This document shows positions 27,473 to 36,200 of a stretch of 42,726 nt of DNA, piece after piece. The DNA is taken from positions 1 through 42,726 of the forward strand of contig CAYGFI010000021.1 in the NCBI GenBank assembly GCA_964349045.1. The letters are read 5' to 3'. The position numbers were made by a program, and so were the translations under genes. This stretch comes from JACJXF01 sp964349045 (GTDB taxonomy: Bacteria; Bacteroidota; Bacteroidia; Bacteroidales; GCA-2748055). Numbering within the stretch: position 1 is the stretch's first letter; every line of letters starts with the position of its first letter. Under the pieces are notes generated by a model. It worked only from the letters and a program-made list of their open reading frames with translations, made no database searches and was not told where the DNA came from.

Positions 27473-27494
27473 GCCTGGGAAGGTTTTCCCAGGC
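27473..27494 (+). promoter_or_regulatory. Stable hairpin in the susC leader
   Basis: GCCTGGGAA pairs perfectly with TTCCCAGGC around a GGTT loop, nine pairs. It ends 35 bases before the susC ATG. No T-tract follows, so it is not an ordinary terminator. It may protect or regulate the 5' leader of the susCD-GH43-GH51 message. Confidence 0.5.
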
Positions 27495-27529
27495 AACCCT
27501 AACTAACAAACCAAATAAATTACCCTTCT

Positions 27530-30500
27530 ATGAAATACAGATTTAATATTTTTCTAACTGTTTTGTCATTATTATTACTCATTGGAATACATAGTAATTT
27601 GAAGGCACAGCAACGGAATGTAACAGGTCAAATTACACTGGGTCAGTCCGGCGAACCAATACCGGGGGTAAATATTACCATCCAGGGCACAACAACCGGA
27701 ACAATTTCTGATATTACAGGGCAATATTCAATTGACGTGGCGGGTCCCGGCTCATCAATTGTATTTTCTTTTATTGGATATCAGACACAAATTATTCAGG
27801 TTGGGAACTCAAATATTTTAAATGTAATTCTTGTTGAAGAAGCAATTACAATGGATGAACTGATTGTTGTTGGTTATGGTACCCAGAAAAAAAGTGATCT
27901 GACAGGCGCTGTTTCTGTTATTAAAACAAGTAACCTGGAGAAAGTGGCTAACAATGATATTTCAAAAGTTCTGCAAGGGCAGGCAAGCGGGGTACAGGTT
28001 CATGGAAGTGGTGAACCCGGTTCAGTTCCGAAAATTAAAATCAGGGGAGTAGGTTCTTTCAGGAATACTGAACCCCTCTATGTTATTGATGGGGTTCCTG
28101 TACTTGGAGCAAGTGATTTTTCACCCAGCGACATTGAATCAATCCAAATTCTTAAAGATGCTTCCTCATGCGCTATTTATGGCGCTCGTGGGGCAAACGG
28201 AGTAATTATTATTACTTCTAAAAAAGGGAAAAAAGGTGAAATGAAAATTACTTATAATGGAAATTACGGTGTACAGAATATCACAAAGAGAATGGATGTT
28301 ACAAATCGCTTACAATTCCAGGAGATAAATAATATTGCCAGAATTAATGACAGGGGTTTCCCTGCACCTGCCAACGACACATCGGATAGTCATTTTATTG
28401 ACAGCCTTGATACCGATTGGCAGAAAGAAGCATTGAAAACCGGTAAAATTACAGAGCATAACCTGACTTTTTCTGGTGGAAATGATAATTCAACATACAA
28501 TGTAATGATGAATTACTATGACCAGACAGGTACAATTAATGGTCCCGGACCTAAATATACCAGGTATTCATTCAGAGTGAATAATGATACCAGAAAAGGC
28601 AAACTCAAAATCGGCCAATCCTTGTTTTACAGTAATTCGGATAAAATTAACCTGACAAATTCACAATGGGGAAATCCAATGATCGACCTCGTAATAGCTG
28701 CTCCGACAATAGGTGTGTATGATGAAAATAACCTGGGCGGTTATGGAGGCGCTCTTGATCCGGTGCACAAACAAATCATTCCAAATATTATAGCTTTTAA
28801 TAACCTTTTTCAAAGTGAAGGTGTTAGAAATCGGTTTCTGGGTATAACATATGGAGAGTACGAATTAATAAAAGGGTTGACCTACCGGTTAAACCTGAGT
28901 TATGACCGAACTGACTGGAAAGATACTTATTTTCTTCCTAAGTACTTTGTGGGCGACAGGTACCGTAATGATATTGCCTACCTGGATGATACCCGGGGAG
29001 ATCATACAATAATGCTGATGGAAAACACTCTGAATTATGCGGGAACATTTGGGAAACACAACATAGGTTTCATGACAGGGTATACAGCACAATATGGCCA
29101 TTGGCAGCAAATATCCGGTCATGCAGAAGGTTATGATGAACCCTATTTCCATGTGCTTGATGCTGGTCCTAACCTTCCCAAATCAGTTACAGGTTCAGAA
29201 AATGAACATGCAATGCTTTCATATCTTGGGAGGATCAATTACTCTTATAATGATAAATATTTGCTTACTGCAAATTATCGCAGGGATGGATCTTCCAAAT
29301 TCAGTTCAGATTACAGATTTGGTAATTTTCCTTCCTTAGCTGCAGGATGGAAAATACATAACGAAAGTTTTTTTAATTTGGAAAAAATCAGTTCCCTTAA
29401 ATTAAGGGCAGGTTATGGTATTATAGGTAATGAACAAAGCGTTCCTGATTACATGTATTCCTCATATATCAATCAGTATTCAAATTATGTTTTTGGTAAC
29501 CTGTTGCCAGCTGGAAGCATCCAGACACAGCTCGCTACTCCTGATATTCACTGGGAAGAAAAGACAACAAAAAACATAGGAATTGACATGGGTTTCTTTA
29601 GAAACAGTCTGGAAGTAACTGTGGATTATTATTATAATGTTTCACGGGACCTTTTACTTCAACTTCCAATACCGCTTTCGAATGGATCAATTTCCGATCC
29701 ATACATAAACGCAGCCTCTATGTCGAATAAAGGTCTTGAGTTTTCATTTGTATACCGAAAGATAGACGGAGAGTTTCATTATGAGGTTTCTGGTAATGCA
29801 ACCACCCTTAAAAATGAGGTGCTTACTCTTGGAAAACTGGATGTTCCTGTAAATACCTATATGAGCAATACTCAGGTTGGTAAACCCATTGGAGAATTAT
29901 ATGGTTGGGATTTCATTGGGATATTCCAGAACAAGGATTCTATTGCAAACCATGCCTTCCAGGCTGGGGGTACAGCGCCCGGTGATTGCATATTTAGAGA
30001 TGTTAACGGCAGGGATGCTGATGGAAAACTTACAGGTGAACCCGATGGAATTATTAATGACGATGACAGAGTATACCTGGGAAGTGCACTCCCTAAATTA
30101 ACCGGGGGGATAAATATAAACATGGATTATAAAGGATTCGATTTGTCAATATTCATGCAGGGAGGTTATGGTAATAAGATCGTGAACGGTATTTACTCAG
30201 TTCTAAATGATTACAAATATGGTAATTATTCCACTGAAGTATACGAAAATTACTGGAAGGCAGAAGGTTCAACAAATCAATACCCCAGACCTACTATTTC
30301 TGATCCCAATAACAATAACAGGATGTCAAAAAGGTGGATCCAGGATGGCTCCTATCTGAAAATTCAAAATGTTGAATTGGGCTATAATTTTTCAACCGGG
30401 ATTCTCCGGTATATTAAGGGTGTTGATAATTTCAGAATCTATGTCTCTGCCCAAAATCTTTTCACTTTCACGAAATACCAGGGATATGATCCTGACGTAA

Positions 30501-30589
30501 ATAATGATGGATTATTCTATCGTGGTCAGGATTATGGTTCTTATCCTTCTCCCAGAACCTTTATGGTTGGAGTAAAACTAGCCTTATAA
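27530..30589 (+). CDS. SusC/RagA-family TonB-dependent transporter
   Basis: The 1019-residue outer membrane protein has a signal peptide to about 27 (LKAQ). A carboxypeptidase-regulatory-like domain (about 30-110) contains the SusC hallmark GEPIPGVNITIQGTTTG. The TonB-box/plug region follows with DELIVVGYGTQKKSDLTGAVS and the conserved IRGVGSFRNTEPLYVIDGVP, then a long 22-strand-type barrel. SusC proteins import oligosaccharides captured by the partner SusD with energy from TonB. There is no N-terminal STN signalling domain, consistent with control by the adjacent HTCS rather than an anti-sigma factor. It starts 158 bases after the HTCS and 29 bases before susD. Confidence 0.95.
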   Translation: MKYRFNIFLTVLSLLLLIGIHSNLKAQQRNVTGQITLGQSGEPIPGVNITIQGTTTGTISDITGQYSIDVAGPGSSIVFSFIGYQTQIIQVGNSNILNVILVEEAITMDELIVVGYGTQKKSDLTGAVSVIKTSNLEKVANNDISKVLQGQASGVQVHGSGEPGSVPKIKIRGVGSFRNTEPLYVIDGVPVLGASDFSPSDIESIQILKDASSCAIYGARGANGVIIITSKKGKKGEMKITYNGNYGVQNITKRMDVTNRLQFQEINNIARINDRGFPAPANDTSDSHFIDSLDTDWQKEALKTGKITEHNLTFSGGNDNSTYNVMMNYYDQTGTINGPGPKYTRYSFRVNNDTRKGKLKIGQSLFYSNSDKINLTNSQWGNPMIDLVIAAPTIGVYDENNLGGYGGALDPVHKQIIPNIIAFNNLFQSEGVRNRFLGITYGEYELIKGLTYRLNLSYDRTDWKDTYFLPKYFVGDRYRNDIAYLDDTRGDHTIMLMENTLNYAGTFGKHNIGFMTGYTAQYGHWQQISGHAEGYDEPYFHVLDAGPNLPKSVTGSENEHAMLSYLGRINYSYNDKYLLTANYRRDGSSKFSSDYRFGNFPSLAAGWKIHNESFFNLEKISSLKLRAGYGIIGNEQSVPDYMYSSYINQYSNYVFGNLLPAGSIQTQLATPDIHWEEKTTKNIGIDMGFFRNSLEVTVDYYYNVSRDLLLQLPIPLSNGSISDPYINAASMSNKGLEFSFVYRKIDGEFHYEVSGNATTLKNEVLTLGKLDVPVNTYMSNTQVGKPIGELYGWDFIGIFQNKDSIANHAFQAGGTAPGDCIFRDVNGRDADGKLTGEPDGIINDDDRVYLGSALPKLTGGININMDYKGFDLSIFMQGGYGNKIVNGIYSVLNDYKYGNYSTEVYENYWKAEGSTNQYPRPTISDPNNNNRMSKRWIQDGSYLKIQNVELGYNFSTGILRYIKGVDNFRIYVSAQNLFTFTKYQGYDPDVNNDGLFYRGQDYGSYPSPRTFMVGVKLAL

Positions 30590-30618
30590 AATCACTAATT
30601 ACTGAAAATCAATAAGCT

Positions 30619-32163
30619 ATGAAAAATATTATATATAAATTCAGTATTGTGAGCCTGGTTATATTAGGCTCAGCCTGCAGCAAAGAATTTCTTGAAAGAG
30701 AGAATCCTAACCAGCAAACTTCAGGAACGTTCTGGCAAAATGAGAACGATGCTATTAAAGGTATTAATTCTGCTTATGGCAGTCTCACAATGGATGGACT
30801 CTATATGCGTATGTACCCATGGATTATGGATGTTAGAGCAGATGATTGTTACAATACCAGTCCCTGGTGGATTATGGCGCTGAGCCAGTTCCTTACTTCA
30901 CCCGATAATCCCTGTTATTTTACACCCTGGCAGGTTGTATATCAGGGAGTCTGGCGTACCAACCAGGTCCTTGATAATATTGGACAAATTAAAATGGATG
31001 AAATTCTTAAGAAACGTATTGTCGCAGAAGCAAAGTTTTTAAGAGGATTATATTATTATCATGGTGTAATCTTGTTTAAAAATATTCCACTTATAACTGA
31101 AGTACCTTCCAGCGCCGAAGATTTGTATCCAAAGCAGGTTTCAGGTGATTTAATATGGGAGCAGGTTTACAAGGATTTTAGTGAAGCCATAACAGATCTT
31201 CCTACAAAACAGGAATACCCTGCTAATGATATGGGAAGGGCTACAAAGGCCGCTGCTGCAGGTTTTCTGGCAAAATCATATATGTTCAATAAGCAATGGG
31301 ATAAGGCTCTGCCTCTGCTTGAAGACATTATTCAGCAAAGGGTTGGAACCTATAGTCTTGTTTCAAATTACAGAGATAATTTTACTGTAAGAAATGAAAA
31401 TAACAGTGAGTCACTTTTTGAAATCCAGTTCAATAAATCTGTGGGAGGAACTACTCTGGGATGGGTAGGTGAACCGGAATCTGATTGGAGTAAAACTTCA
31501 GGAAAAGCAAGAACCTATGCTCCGCTTGGATTTGGATGGGGTGATATTACTCCGACCGACTGGATTTTTAAAGAATACCAGGAAGATTCTACAATTGATG
31601 GCAATCCGGATCCCAGATTAAGAGCGAATATCCTTTATGATTACCCTGAAGTAACAGTATACGGTAAAACCTGGGCTGCAGCGAGATTACAAAACGAGTA
31701 TCATCTTCGGAAATACTTAAATGATGATACGGATCCCAATGAAACAGAATGGCGATCTGCCATTAATGAAAGAGTTCTGCGTTATGCGGACATCCTGCTA
31801 CTTTATGCTGAATGTTTAAATGAACTGGATCGGACCGATGAAGCATATGCCTATATTCAGATTGTCAGAGACAGGGCCAATTTACCTGATCTTGGTGCAA
31901 AAAAGCCAGCGATGACTAAGGAAGAGATGCGTTTGCAGATATCCCATGAAAGAGCTGTTGAGTTTGCATTCGAAGGAATACGGTATGTAGATCTCCTCAG
32001 GTGGGGATGGCTGGATTTAAGTTCCGGAAGTAATCCAATGCTGGAGATTCTTATAACACATGATGCTGAATTTTCCAGGCTTACTGAAGGCCGTGAGTAC
32101 CTTGCAATTCCTCAGGATGAAATAGATGTAAATCCTTCGGTTGTTCAAAATCCAGGCTGGTAA
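30619..32163 (+). CDS. SusD/RagB-family surface glycan-binding lipoprotein
   Basis: The 514-residue protein has a lipoprotein signal with lipobox GSAC and C20, then the conserved SusD N-terminal SKEFLERENPNQQTSGTFWQNENDA. TPR-type helices form the scaffold, and the C-terminal block contains NERVLRYADILLLYAECLNEL, RERAVEFAFEGIRYVDLLRWG-like sequence and AIPQDEIDVNPSVVQNPGW. SusD caps the SusC barrel and binds the glycan at the cell surface. Length and motifs are complete. It follows susC by 29 bases in one operon. Confidence 0.95.
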   Translation: MKNIIYKFSIVSLVILGSACSKEFLERENPNQQTSGTFWQNENDAIKGINSAYGSLTMDGLYMRMYPWIMDVRADDCYNTSPWWIMALSQFLTSPDNPCYFTPWQVVYQGVWRTNQVLDNIGQIKMDEILKKRIVAEAKFLRGLYYYHGVILFKNIPLITEVPSSAEDLYPKQVSGDLIWEQVYKDFSEAITDLPTKQEYPANDMGRATKAAAAGFLAKSYMFNKQWDKALPLLEDIIQQRVGTYSLVSNYRDNFTVRNENNSESLFEIQFNKSVGGTTLGWVGEPESDWSKTSGKARTYAPLGFGWGDITPTDWIFKEYQEDSTIDGNPDPRLRANILYDYPEVTVYGKTWAAARLQNEYHLRKYLNDDTDPNETEWRSAINERVLRYADILLLYAECLNELDRTDEAYAYIQIVRDRANLPDLGAKKPAMTKEEMRLQISHERAVEFAFEGIRYVDLLRWGWLDLSSGSNPMLEILITHDAEFSRLTEGREYLAIPQDEIDVNPSVVQNPGW

Positions 32164-32228
32164 ACCTGCATTACGAAATAGTAATTATTTGGAATTCAAA
32201 CGCACATTGTAGCTTAATAATATGTATT

Positions 32229-33266
32229 TTGATTAATAGAAATAAATATTTACAGTTTCTGGATGTTAAAAGGTGGTATGCATTAATAAAACCTGTCCTA
32301 TTTGTGTCGCTATTCCTTTTAATGATTAATAATCTGAGTTATCTATCGGGCCAGAACATCTCTGTTCACGATCCGGTGATGATTCAGGAGGACAGTACTT
32401 ATTATCTTTTTTGTACCGGAAACGGCATTTCGGTTTGGTCTTCAAAAAACCTGCTGGAATGGACCCACATGGCGCCGGTTTTCGAGGAGGCTCCTAAATG
32501 GGCAATAAATGCTTTGCCTGGTTTCAAAGGACATATTTGGGCTCCTGATATTTCAAAAAAGGATAATACATATTACCTCTTTTACTCCGCATCAAGCTTT
32601 GGCAAGAATACTTCTTGTATAGGGCTTGCAACCAATCGGTCTCTGGATCCTGAAAGTCCCGATTTTAAATGGATTGATCATGGCCTCATTATACAATCCA
32701 TACCAGGCAGAGATATGTGGAATGCAATTGATCCAAACCTGGCCATTGACACCGTTGGGATTCCATGGCTTGCTTTTGGTTCATTCTGGGAAGGAATTAA
32801 GCTTGTCAGGTTATCTGATGACTTAAAACAAATAGCTGAACCACAGCAATGGTATACTATTGCAAAAAGAGAAAGATTGTTTGGACTGGAAGATACTGAT
32901 CCGGGAAACAGCGCTATAGAAGCCCCATTTATATTTAAGAAGGACCGGTTTTATTACCTTTTTGTTTCCTGGGACTTTTGTTGCAGGGGACCTAAAAGTA
33001 ATTACAAGATTGTAATGGGCAGATCATTGGATATTCGTGGTCCCTACATCGATAAAACCGGAAATCAAATGAACCTGGGAGGTGGAACCCTATTTCTTGA
33101 AGGAACAGAGGAATGGTACGGAATAGGTCACAATTCTGTTTATACATTTAATGGAACAGATTACCTTATTTGTCATGCATATGATGCTTCGGATAAAGGA
33201 AAATCCAAATTGGTGATTAAAGAAATCCGCTGGGGTGATGATGCCTGGCCTGTAATTTATAAATAG
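32229..33266 (+). CDS. GH43 family arabinanase/arabinofuranosidase-like enzyme, periplasmic type
   Basis: This single-domain GH43 protein has the triad D48 (VHDPVM), D168 (AIDPNLAID) and E231 (IEAPFIF), and the tract FKGHIWAPDIS typical of 1,5-alpha-arabinanases. It has a signal-like hydrophobic stretch (about 20-36) but neither a lipobox nor a T9SS domain, so a periplasmic location is likely. It is 345 residues from a TTG at 32229. No ATG gives a reasonable signal peptide; the next Met (residue 32) would destroy it. The TTG lies inside a tiny upstream frame (ATG at 32222 to TAA at 32236). It is paralogous to the catalytic domain of the T9SS GH43 in the same locus and sits between susD and the GH51 gene. 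Confidence 0.88.
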   Translation: MINRNKYLQFLDVKRWYALIKPVLFVSLFLLMINNLSYLSGQNISVHDPVMIQEDSTYYLFCTGNGISVWSSKNLLEWTHMAPVFEEAPKWAINALPGFKGHIWAPDISKKDNTYYLFYSASSFGKNTSCIGLATNRSLDPESPDFKWIDHGLIIQSIPGRDMWNAIDPNLAIDTVGIPWLAFGSFWEGIKLVRLSDDLKQIAEPQQWYTIAKRERLFGLEDTDPGNSAIEAPFIFKKDRFYYLFVSWDFCCRGPKSNYKIVMGRSLDIRGPYIDKTGNQMNLGGGTLFLEGTEEWYGIGHNSVYTFNGTDYLICHAYDASDKGKSKLVIKEIRWGDDAWPVIYK

Positions 33267-33287
33267 TAATTAAAAAAAATGCTTGCT

Positions 33288-34883
33288 ATGAAAAGAAGCC
33301 CTATCCAATTATTTATAATATTGGCTATAATTTCGACTATTATTTTTCCTGTGCTTACCTATTCACAGGATGCGATTATTAAAATTGACATTGACAGGAA
33401 CATAGGAGAGATTAATAAAAACATTTATGGGAATTTTGTCGAACACCTTGGAAGGTGCGTGTACGGCGGGATTTATGATCCCGGAAGCCCTTTATCCGAC
33501 GGAAATGGCTTTCGAAAGGATGTAATGGAGGCTATTAAAGGACTCAATGTTTCTGTGGTGCGGTATCCGGGCGGTAATTTTGTTTCAAATTATCATTGGG
33601 AGGATGGAGTTGGCCCCAAAAGAATACCCAGAATGGAATTGGCCTGGAACCGGCTTGAAACCAACCAATTTGGGACGAATGAATTTATTAAATTCAGTAA
33701 AGAATTGGGATTTGAACCTTATTTCAGTGTAAATATGGGAACCGGGACCATTGAAGAAGCCCAGCGTTGGGTCGAATACTGCAATGTAAAAGCTGGACCC
33801 TATTATGCCGAACTACGAAAATCCCACGGTTTTGCTGAACCATATAATATTAAATACTGGAGCCTGGGTAATGAAATGGATGGATTTTGGCAGATGGGAC
33901 ATCTTAATGCAGAAGACTATTCTAAAAAAGCCAGGGAAACCGCAAAACTAATGCGGCTGACTTCACCTGGTATAAAACTTATTGCTGCCGGATCTTCAAA
34001 TTACAGGCCTGATGCGGATCCGGATGCATGGAACCGGACCATTTTAAATGAACTCAAGGACGTTACGGATTATATTGCATTGCATATGTACGTTGGGAAT
34101 CCCGATGATAATTACTATAATTTTGTTTCAACACCGCTTGTCCTTGAACAAAGGACTCAGATCGTTCGCGGAATGATAAATGAAGTCATGACAAAAGCTC
34201 AGCGTGGAAACCAGGAACCTATCTATATTGCATGGGATGAATATAATGTTTGGTACAGGGCCAGAGCAGAAGAGTCTATGCGGGGTGAACGGGCTCTGGA
34301 AGAAAGGTACAATCTTGAAGACGCCCTGGTTATTGCCGGATTTTTGAATTCATTTGTCAGAAATGCTGATATCGTCAAAATGGCAAATATGGCTCAGCTT
34401 GTTAATGTCATCGCCCCGGTCTTTACTAACGAAACAGGACTGTTTAAACAAACCATTTATTATCCCCTTACCCTCTTTGCCAACTATGTTCATGGAATCT
34501 CACTTGATGTTCTTGTGAAATGCGACCATTATGATACGGAATCATTTTATATCGGTTTGGGTGAATCAATGACACAACAGAAAAATGTACCTTATCTGGA
34601 CGTTTCTGCATCAATTAATGGAGATGAATTAGTAATCTGTGTTGTTAACAGAAACAAAGATACAGCGATTAATACTGGTATTATTTCGCAGGAAGGTCAA
34701 TTTACAGGAATAATTGAAGTTTTTGAGGTTAATGGACCGGATATTAAATCCCAAAATGATTTTGACAAGGAAACAGTTAAAACCATCAGGAAAGAAGGCA
34801 TTAAAGTAAAAGGAAATTCGTTTAATTATAGTTTTTCCCCTCATTCCTTTACCTTGTTAAAAAGTAAGATACAACGTAAATAG
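33288..34883 (+). CDS. GH51 alpha-L-arabinofuranosidase
   Basis: The enzyme releases terminal alpha-L-arabinofuranosyl residues with retention of configuration. The (beta/alpha)8 domain shows the acid/base Glu in WSLGNEMDGFW and the nucleophile Glu in YIAWDEYNVWY (residues 199 and 321 if counted from the first ATG, 33279). The opening EHLGRCVYGGIYDPGSP is classical GH51. A beta-sandwich domain with HSFTLLKSKI closes it. I prefer the ATG at 33288 (531 residues), where MKRSPIQLF begins a clean signal peptide ending near YSQ; the ATG three codons earlier is possible. A signal peptide suggests periplasmic action on imported arabino-oligosaccharides, although many GH51 enzymes are cytoplasmic. It is the last gene of the locus. 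Confidence 0.93.
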   Translation: MKRSPIQLFIILAIISTIIFPVLTYSQDAIIKIDIDRNIGEINKNIYGNFVEHLGRCVYGGIYDPGSPLSDGNGFRKDVMEAIKGLNVSVVRYPGGNFVSNYHWEDGVGPKRIPRMELAWNRLETNQFGTNEFIKFSKELGFEPYFSVNMGTGTIEEAQRWVEYCNVKAGPYYAELRKSHGFAEPYNIKYWSLGNEMDGFWQMGHLNAEDYSKKARETAKLMRLTSPGIKLIAAGSSNYRPDADPDAWNRTILNELKDVTDYIALHMYVGNPDDNYYNFVSTPLVLEQRTQIVRGMINEVMTKAQRGNQEPIYIAWDEYNVWYRARAEESMRGERALEERYNLEDALVIAGFLNSFVRNADIVKMANMAQLVNVIAPVFTNETGLFKQTIYYPLTLFANYVHGISLDVLVKCDHYDTESFYIGLGESMTQQKNVPYLDVSASINGDELVICVVNRNKDTAINTGIISQEGQFTGIIEVFEVNGPDIKSQNDFDKETVKTIRKEGIKVKGNSFNYSFSPHSFTLLKSKIQRK

Positions 34884-34925
34884 CAAAGGTTTTTTACAGA
34901 AGCCTCTGTATTTTAATCAACATGC

Positions 34926-34933
34926 TATCTTTG
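34926..34933 (+). promoter_or_regulatory. -7 element of the wbqC-like gene
   Basis: TATCTTTG matches TAnnTTTG and lies 13 bases before the ATG at 34947, so this gene probably has its own short-leader promoter and is not simply the end of the arabinan operon. A -33 TTTG is not evident. Confidence 0.45.
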
Positions 34934-34946
34934 CTGAAAAAACCTG

Positions 34947-35627
34947 ATGTTCTCAGATAATACTATTCTTCTTCCAATGACTTACCTGGGACCTGTGCAG
35001 TTATATTGCAGGTATTTTGGGGAAGAAAAAATTTTAATTGAACAAAACGATAGTTATCAGAAGCAGACTTATCGGAACCGTTGTGATATTTATGGCGCCA
35101 ATGGAAGACTTAGCCTGGTTGTCCCGGTTAAGCATGAAAGGGGAAAGCGTTTGAAAGTAAAAGATGTAAAAATTGATTATGATACGGATTGGCGCCGGTT
35201 ACATTGGAAAGGCATCGAATCGGCCTATAATTCATCTCCTTTTTTTGAGTATTACCGCGATATTTTTGAACCTTACTACCAAAAGGAGTTTGTTTTTCTG
35301 ATTGACTTATGTATTCATCTTAATGACGATATTTTAAAAATTCTGAACAAACCGGTTCAATTATACCTGACCAAAGAATTTATAGTACCAGGAAAAATTG
35401 ATACCATTACTGATCTACGGGCGTTAATTCATCCCAAAATCAGGATTGAGGCCGACAAAGGATTCCGGGCGATTGAATATTTCCAGGTTTTCAGGCAGGC
35501 ACATGGCTTTATTCCTGGTCTGAGTATTATTGATCTGATTTTTAATATGGGGCCGGAGGCGGGGAGAGTATTGATTTCTTCCTGTACTTTGGATAAGAGC
35601 GCCCGGTTTTTAGAAAAACTATCGTAA
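34947..35627 (+). CDS. WbqC-family protein
   Basis: The 226-residue protein matches the WbqC-like family (PF08889): LLPMTYLGPVQLYCRYF at the N-terminus, a central NGRLSLVVPVKHERGKRLKVKDVKIDYDTDWRRLHWKGIESAY-type region, and PFFEYYRDIFEPYY. Family members occur in O-antigen and sugar modification clusters. The biochemical role is not established; acyl or amino transfer to sugars has been suggested. From memory, Bacteroidetes often keep it beside dapB and lepB, which here lie 15 kb upstream on the far side of the arabinan locus. Confidence 0.85.
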   Translation: MFSDNTILLPMTYLGPVQLYCRYFGEEKILIEQNDSYQKQTYRNRCDIYGANGRLSLVVPVKHERGKRLKVKDVKIDYDTDWRRLHWKGIESAYNSSPFFEYYRDIFEPYYQKEFVFLIDLCIHLNDDILKILNKPVQLYLTKEFIVPGKIDTITDLRALIHPKIRIEADKGFRAIEYFQVFRQAHGFIPGLSIIDLIFNMGPEAGRVLISSCTLDKSARFLEKLS

Positions 35628-35647
35628 AAATTATATTTTTGAATTAT

Positions 35648-35677
35648 TGTACTTATATTTGTACGCATAAATGTACA
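35648..35677 (+). promoter_or_regulatory. Operator and -7 element of the yefM-yoeB pair
   Basis: Three cores, TGTACT (35648), TGTACG (35660) and TGTACA (35672), recur with an exact 12-base spacing. The -7 element TATATTTG (35654-35661) lies between the first two. The E. coli yefM-yoeB operator also uses TGTACA cores set about 12 bases apart, so bound antitoxin-toxin complex would occlude this promoter. Confidence 0.7.
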
Positions 35678-35691
35678 TTAAAAAAAGGAAT

Positions 35692-35946
35692 ATGTTAACA
35701 ACAACAATTTCGGATTTCAGAAAAGATATTAAGAAATATCTTGATCGGGTTACTGAAAATTTTGATACTCTTATAATTAACAGAGGGAATGACACTGGTG
35801 TAGTTATAATGTCATTAGATGAATATAATTCACTTAGTGCGACTCATCATGAATTATCATCCAAAACAAATGAAAAAAGATTGGATTCAGCCATTGAAAA
35901 ATTTAAAAAGGGTAATTCATTTCAAAAAGATCTTATTGAACCATGA
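35692..35946 (+). CDS. yefM: YefM-family antitoxin
   Basis: The 84-residue Phd/YefM antitoxin opens MLTTTISDFRKDIKKYLDRV and has the family core LIINRGNDTGVVIMSLDEYNSL, ending with the acidic-basic toxin-wrapping tail. It neutralises YoeB and represses the operon. I choose the ATG at 35692, seven codons inside a longer frame starting at 35671, because it matches the YefM N-terminus, follows AAAAAAAGGA, and leaves the last TGTACA core as non-coding operator. Its TGA overlaps the toxin ATG by four bases. Confidence 0.9.
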   Translation: MLTTTISDFRKDIKKYLDRVTENFDTLIINRGNDTGVVIMSLDEYNSLSATHHELSSKTNEKRLDSAIEKFKKGNSFQKDLIEP

Positions 35947-36200
35947 AATATTCATTTGTTGACGAATCCTGGGAAGATTATTTATATTGGCAAAAGACCG
36001 ATAAAAAGATTATCGTGAAGATTAATACCTTGTTAAAAGACATTTCTCGTACTCCTTTTTCCGAACTTGGTAAACCTGAGCCTTTAAAATTTAAATATAA
36101 AGGTTTTTGGTCACGCAGAATTGATGGTGAACATCGGTTGATTTACCAAGTGACAGATGATGAAATACTAATTGCCAAGTGCAGGTTTCATTATGAATAA
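35943..36200 (+). CDS. yoeB: YoeB-family mRNA interferase toxin
   Basis: The 85-residue protein is nearly colinear with E. coli YoeB: SWEDYLYWQKTDKKI, KPEPLKFK, GFWSRRIDGEHRLIY and the end CRFHYE. All catalytic residues sit at the E. coli numbers: E46, R65, H83 and Y84. YoeB cleaves mRNA in the ribosomal A site when the labile antitoxin is degraded. It overlaps yefM by ATGA. The toxin looks intact, so the pair should be functional. It is followed by a GC-rich structured stretch and a transposase relic. Confidence 0.94.
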   Translation: MKYSFVDESWEDYLYWQKTDKKIIVKINTLLKDISRTPFSELGKPEPLKFKYKGFWSRRIDGEHRLIYQVTDDEILIAKCRFHYE

